Of a DNA stretch of 7,886 bases, positions 4,784-7,886 are shown piece after piece. A model generated the notes under the pieces. That model did not search any database. It saw only the letters and a list, made by a program, of their open reading frames with translations, and had not been told where the DNA came from. Origin of the DNA: CAUZSN01 sp963582345 (GTDB lineage: Bacteria; Planctomycetota; Planctomycetia; Planctomycetales; Planctomycetaceae); assembly GCA_963582345.1 (NCBI GenBank), contig CAUZSN010000123.1:1-7886 (forward strand). The letters run 5' to 3'. Both the position numbers and the translations under genes were made by a program. Numbering within the stretch: the stretch's first letter is position 1; each line of letters starts with the position of its first letter.

Positions 4784-4820
4784 TGTAGCACGTTGGTGCA
4801 GCTTGTAGCAGGTTGGTGCG
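4784..4820 (+). repeat. Imperfect tandem pair, 20-bp period
   Basis: TGTAGCACGTTGGTGCA (4784-4800) is followed by TGTAGCAGGTTGGTGCG (4804-4820), with 15 of 17 bases identical. It lies between the terminator and the 3' end of ppc. No function is evident. Confidence 0.6.
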
Positions 4821-4881
4821 CAAGCGGGACGCAGATGGAATTTTTGCGAGGGACAACCGCTCGATTGATGCAGTGGATGGC

Positions 4882-7323
4882 TTAGCCCGTGCTTTTCATG
4901 CCGAATGCGATCCCCTGGGCCGTTAACGCCAGCAGTCGGCGCAAGAGTTCGTCGTCGGCCTTTGCAGAATTCCGCCATTTGGCCAGGAATTCGATCTGCA
5001 AATAATTCAAGGGGTCGACGTACGGATTCCGGAGGCGAATCGATTCGGCCAGCACCCGGCGACTTGCCAGCAGTTTGCGATGTCCCGTGATGCGAAGGAC
5101 CTGCTTGACGCTCATATCATACTCTTCGCGGATTCGTCCAAAAATCGCGTTGCGAACTTCATTGGACTCAACCAACCCTGCGTACTGTTCGGCGATGTGC
5201 ATGTCGGTCTTGGCCAACGACTGTTCGGCGTTGTCCAACAGAAGCGTGCAGAATGGCCAATCGCGGTACATCTCGCGCAACAGACGCAGGTTGCCCCGGC
5301 CTTCATTCGTAAACTCGCGTAATGCTGTGCCGATGCCGTACCAGGCGGAAATCAAATGTCGCGATTGCGTCCACGAAAACACCCAGGGGATGGCCCGTAG
5401 CTGCTGCATTCCGCCCGACTTCTTTCTGCGTGACGGCCGTGAGCCGATTTGCAGGTGCTCAATCAAATCGATGGGCGTGGCCTGCGTGTAGTACTCCAGA
5501 AACTCAGGCGTTTCGTACACAAGCTCGCGATAGAGATGCCGCGACGATTCGGCCAGTGTGTGCATCGCCTGCTCCCAATCGGCAAGTTGGCTGGCGTGCG
5601 ATTCATTCGGTGACGGCAGACAGTTCGCGGCCACCACCGCCGACACAAGTTGCTCCAGATTCCGCAGTGCGATTGCAGGAGTGGAATACTTTAACGACAA
5701 CACCTCGCCTTGCTCGGTAATGCGAATCCGTCCACCGGAGACAGCCTGCGGTTGTGCGCGCAGACTTTCGTGACTTTGTCCACCGCCGCGATCGATGGTG
5801 CCTCCTTTGCCATGAAACCACCGGAGATTGACTCCGTGTCGCCGGGCAACGTCGGCCAAGTCCTGCTCGGCCCGGTACAAGTACCAGTTGGCAGCCAGAT
5901 AGCCACCGTCCTTGCTCGAATCGGAGTAGCCCAACATGACTTCCTGCACGTTGTCGCGCGTCGTCACGTGCCGACGGTAATCGCCGTGACGTAACAGTTC
6001 ATCCAGCAAATCGCCGCTGCGTTTCAAATCGTCGATCGTCTCGAACAACGGGACGACATCCAAATCGGTCAGTTTCAACCGCCGAGCACGTTCGAGCACG
6101 GCGAGGATATCCGCGGCAGAGTGCGTCATGCTCAGGATGAATCGGTGCGCCGCCTTCGGTCCGTCCGTCGCCTGAATGTCCTTGATGGCCTGCAATTCCT
6201 TGTCGATGGTATCCGTCTCGTCCGCGAGCTTCCCGCTCTCTTCCCGAAAGTCGAGTTCGGCCAAATGAAAGCCGAAGACGCGAGCTTGCGTCAGCAGGCG
6301 GTCCAATCGGCCCTCGGCGGTTCTCCAGGCGTTCTGGTCCAACAGACCGCGCCGCACCTCTTCCAAATCCGTCACGAATTCGGCTGGCAGGCTGTATCCG
6401 TCGTCCAGCCGTTGCTGAATCTGTTCCAGCTTCCGGCGAAACATCTCTGTCGGTTGATGACTTGGCGTAGCAGAACTGGATCGCTCTGGAACGCCGACCG
6501 GCGGGACGCTGTGGCTCAGTTCGTTTCGCAAATGTTGAAGTTGCTGCCGGTAATGAGCCGTGACGCAATCGTGATGCATCTGCATCGTTTCGATGCTCAC
6601 TTCGGGGGTCACAGACGGATTACCGTCCCGGTCGCCGCCCACCCAACTGGCGAACGTGAGGAAGGTGCGGTTGCGTTTAACTTTCGGATAAACGGCTTTC
6701 AATTCTGCGTCAAAGGTCCGATAAAACTCCGCGGCGGTCTGAAAGATAGTCCGCGGGAAGAAGGCGAGTCTGTTGCGGACTTCATCCAGCGGCGAGGGCC
6801 GCTTCCGCTGCACTTCGTCGGTCTGCCACAGCGTCTCCAGAATCTCGTCCGGGTTATCGTGTCGATCACGAAGCCGCCACAAATGCCCCAGCACGGTTTG
6901 CCGTTTGGCTTCGGTGGGGTGGGCCGTCACCACCGGCTCGATTTCCAATTCGTCGAGACAACCCTGCAACTGTTTCGACGAGACGCCGGCCGCTTTCAAT
7001 TCTTGAAACAGACTTCGCAGCGACTGTCGCGGCACCGGATCGTCCTGCAAACGCCGGATGCGATCCCGTTCCTCGCACAGATTCACGAGTTGAAAAAACA
7101 AGCTGAATGCGTGAGCTGTTTGGTACGCGGTCGCGGTATCCAGTTCCGCGGCGATCGCGCGCAGCGATTCCGCTTCGGGAGGCTTTCGCTTGCGACGATT
7201 GTCCTTCGCCAGTTTTCGCAGACGTTCAACAAGATCAAACACCCTATCGCCGGCTTGCTCGCGAATGATGCGTCCCAAGCGTGTGGTGAGAAATCGGACG
7301 TCTTTTCGCAGTTGTGAGTCCAT
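4882..7323 (-). CDS. ppc: Phosphoenolpyruvate carboxylase
   Basis: This enzyme carboxylates phosphoenolpyruvate with bicarbonate to oxaloacetate and phosphate, refilling the TCA cycle in the cytoplasm. The 813 residues are shorter than the usual 880-930 but complete at both ends. Motifs in order: TAHPTE with catalytic His135; FASWVGGDRDGNP (224-236); Arg360 in LDFREES; YSDSSKDGG with Lys471 (466-474); FHGKGGTIDRGGG (503-515); GSRPSRR (627-633); LRAIPWVFSWTQ (642-652); RNPYVDPLN (765-773); C-terminal GMKSTG. Lys506 stands where most enzymes have Arg (E. coli Arg581), Asp511 where Gly is usual, and Ser811 where the E. coli aspartate-site Asn881 lies. Other expected aspartate-site residues appear kept (Arg512, Lys705, Arg765). 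The ATG at 7323 has no strong ribosome site. The gene is more GC-rich than the accessory DNA to its left and looks native. A small membrane protein gene lies 82 bp upstream on the same strand. Confidence 0.97.
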   Translation of the reverse strand: MDSQLRKDVRFLTTRLGRIIREQAGDRVFDLVERLRKLAKDNRRKRKPPEAESLRAIAAELDTATAYQTAHAFSLFFQLVNLCEERDRIRRLQDDPVPRQSLRSLFQELKAAGVSSKQLQGCLDELEIEPVVTAHPTEAKRQTVLGHLWRLRDRHDNPDEILETLWQTDEVQRKRPSPLDEVRNRLAFFPRTIFQTAAEFYRTFDAELKAVYPKVKRNRTFLTFASWVGGDRDGNPSVTPEVSIETMQMHHDCVTAHYRQQLQHLRNELSHSVPPVGVPERSSSATPSHQPTEMFRRKLEQIQQRLDDGYSLPAEFVTDLEEVRRGLLDQNAWRTAEGRLDRLLTQARVFGFHLAELDFREESGKLADETDTIDKELQAIKDIQATDGPKAAHRFILSMTHSAADILAVLERARRLKLTDLDVVPLFETIDDLKRSGDLLDELLRHGDYRRHVTTRDNVQEVMLGYSDSSKDGGYLAANWYLYRAEQDLADVARRHGVNLRWFHGKGGTIDRGGGQSHESLRAQPQAVSGGRIRITEQGEVLSLKYSTPAIALRNLEQLVSAVVAANCLPSPNESHASQLADWEQAMHTLAESSRHLYRELVYETPEFLEYYTQATPIDLIEHLQIGSRPSRRKKSGGMQQLRAIPWVFSWTQSRHLISAWYGIGTALREFTNEGRGNLRLLREMYRDWPFCTLLLDNAEQSLAKTDMHIAEQYAGLVESNEVRNAIFGRIREEYDMSVKQVLRITGHRKLLASRRVLAESIRLRNPYVDPLNYLQIEFLAKWRNSAKADDELLRRLLALTAQGIAFGMKSTG

Positions 7324-7361
7324 TATGCTGACTGAATCTCTTGAATTCGACTGGCTATCCA

Positions 7362-7402
7362 GGACGGATGGGTTGCGAAGTTTGACTCACGAAGCTCCGT
7401 CC
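7362..7402. other. Inverted repeat in the 82-bp gap upstream of ppc
   Basis: GGACGGA (7362-7368) is repeated inverted as TCCGTCC (7396-7402), with 27 bases between. No T-run follows on the - strand, so it is not a standard terminator. It may be an operator or a weak leader structure for ppc, or chance. Confidence 0.25.
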
Positions 7403-7405
7403 GTC

Positions 7406-7795
7406 TCACTCAGGATTGGACGACGACCTCGACCGACGCGAGACGCGATAAACCGTAATCAGCATCGTTATCATCGTAAGCGGAATCACAATAACAAGCA
7501 TAACGCCAGCGAACGTACGACTGAAGTCACTTGCCACGGCGTCGATCACCAAGTAGGTCGTGTAGGCCACGTAATAAAAGAAGAACAACCCCGAAGGGTG
7601 AAAATACTCAGCCGACCATTTCGACCCATAAAACGTGGGCTTTATAAACGCCTTTAGCTGGTCTGCTCGGCCGACTTGAGCCTGAGATTCTATCCGCTTC
7701 GCTTCGGCACCGAAGATTCGGGGTGCAAAACTTTTGCACACGCGCCTGCGCAAAAATCGTTTGACCACCACAGTGGCGGGTGCGGCGGGTTGCAC
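7406..7795 (-). CDS. Hypothetical protein with two membrane helices
   Basis: The frame gives 129 residues from a GTG at 7795; a stop lies in frame just upstream (near 7820), so the gene cannot extend far. The N-terminal half is basic and soluble (KRFLRRR, then IFGAEAKRIESQAQVGRADQ and LKAFIKPTFYGSKWSAEYFHP). It is followed by two hydrophobic segments, about 69-89 (LFFFYYVAYTTYLVIDA) and 94-116 (TFAGVMLVIVIPLTMITMLI), and a basic serine-rich tail RVSRRSRSSSNPE. By the positive-inside rule the N-terminal part and the tail would both be cytoplasmic, with a short external turn. I do not recognise a family. The start is uncertain because GTG has only a weak GGTGGT upstream; an internal GTG near 7771 is possible. 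It lies upstream of ppc on the same strand, but nothing links its function to PEPC. Confidence 0.6.
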   Translation of the reverse strand: MQPAAPATVVVKRFLRRRVCKSFAPRIFGAEAKRIESQAQVGRADQLKAFIKPTFYGSKWSAEYFHPSGLFFFYYVAYTTYLVIDAVASDFSRTFAGVMLVIVIPLTMITMLITVYRVSRRSRSSSNPE

Positions 7796-7886
7796 GACAC
7801 CACCGTCCGATCTTGCAATTCAGTTGCCGTCCAATCGTCCACTGGTGTTGGGATGTTTCGAAGATCCGAAAGGAGTCGAGTACTTC

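Noticed and set aside
4357..4791. 144-codon - strand frame containing GRQDSNL
   Set aside because: That motif is the reverse complement of a tRNA 3' end and is a known source of false protein calls. The neighbouring frame ending at 4409 has better protein character.
6121..7317. Long + strand open frame of 398 codons antisense to ppc
   Set aside because: The opposite strand encodes an unmistakable PEPC with all motifs. Long antisense frames are common opposite GC-rich genes.
7690..7884. Partial - strand open frame entering from the window edge and overlapping the small membrane protein gene in another frame
   Set aside because: It has some protein-like stretches but would overlap most of the N-terminal half of the 129-residue protein. 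The window ends too soon to judge it.
1..7886. CRISPR array, rRNA or complete tRNA gene
   Set aside because: No regularly spaced repeats of CRISPR type and no rRNA signatures were seen. Both tRNA matches lack their 5' portions.

Overview
The window looks like a chromosomal segment of a planctomycete, most likely in the Pirellulaceae or a related group. Two large genes encode DUF1559 proteins with prepilin-type N-termini (GFTVIELL and GFTLIELL), a family hugely expanded in Planctomycetota. Their low-complexity flanks, scattered gene fragments and tRNA-end fragments also fit. This is an inference from protein families; no rRNA or other phylogenetic marker is present.

Layout. From 1 to about 1006 the DNA is a mosaic of debris on the + strand. 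It holds a non-coding repeat (R1, copy A), a short second repeat (R2, copy A), the N-terminus of a small coiled-coil/membrane-type gene joined out of frame to the C-terminal half of an outer-membrane beta-barrel gene, and the 3' part of a tRNA-Leu(CAA). From 1021 to 2451 on the - strand a small gene with tandem L-x-G-K-D-G repeats, apparently split by a frameshift, overlaps the first DUF1559 gene by ATGA. An AT-rich gap with a 15-bp palindrome follows, then R1 copy B (2797-3072). Next come the second DUF1559 gene (3109-4188, - strand), a hairpin in its probable leader, R2 copy B (4337-4443), the probable C-terminal tail of a decayed tyrosine recombinase and the 3' end of a tRNA-Pro. A terminator hairpin separates this accessory region from stable housekeeping DNA: a complete phosphoenolpyruvate carboxylase gene (4882-7323, - strand) and a small two-helix membrane protein gene upstream of it.

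Main point. R1 and R2 occur twice. In copy A they are about 13 bp apart; in copy B the second DUF1559 gene and its leader (about 1.26 kb) sit between them. R1 does not behave like coding DNA (single-base indels between copies). It keeps a four-run G-tract and two hairpins in both copies, with G-U pairs that favour a + strand RNA. Together with the tRNA ends and recombinase tail, this suggests a repeated planctomycete mobile or cargo module, with R1 as a structured DNA or RNA element. The ppc side is ordinary, although the PEPC has unusual active-site and allosteric residues.
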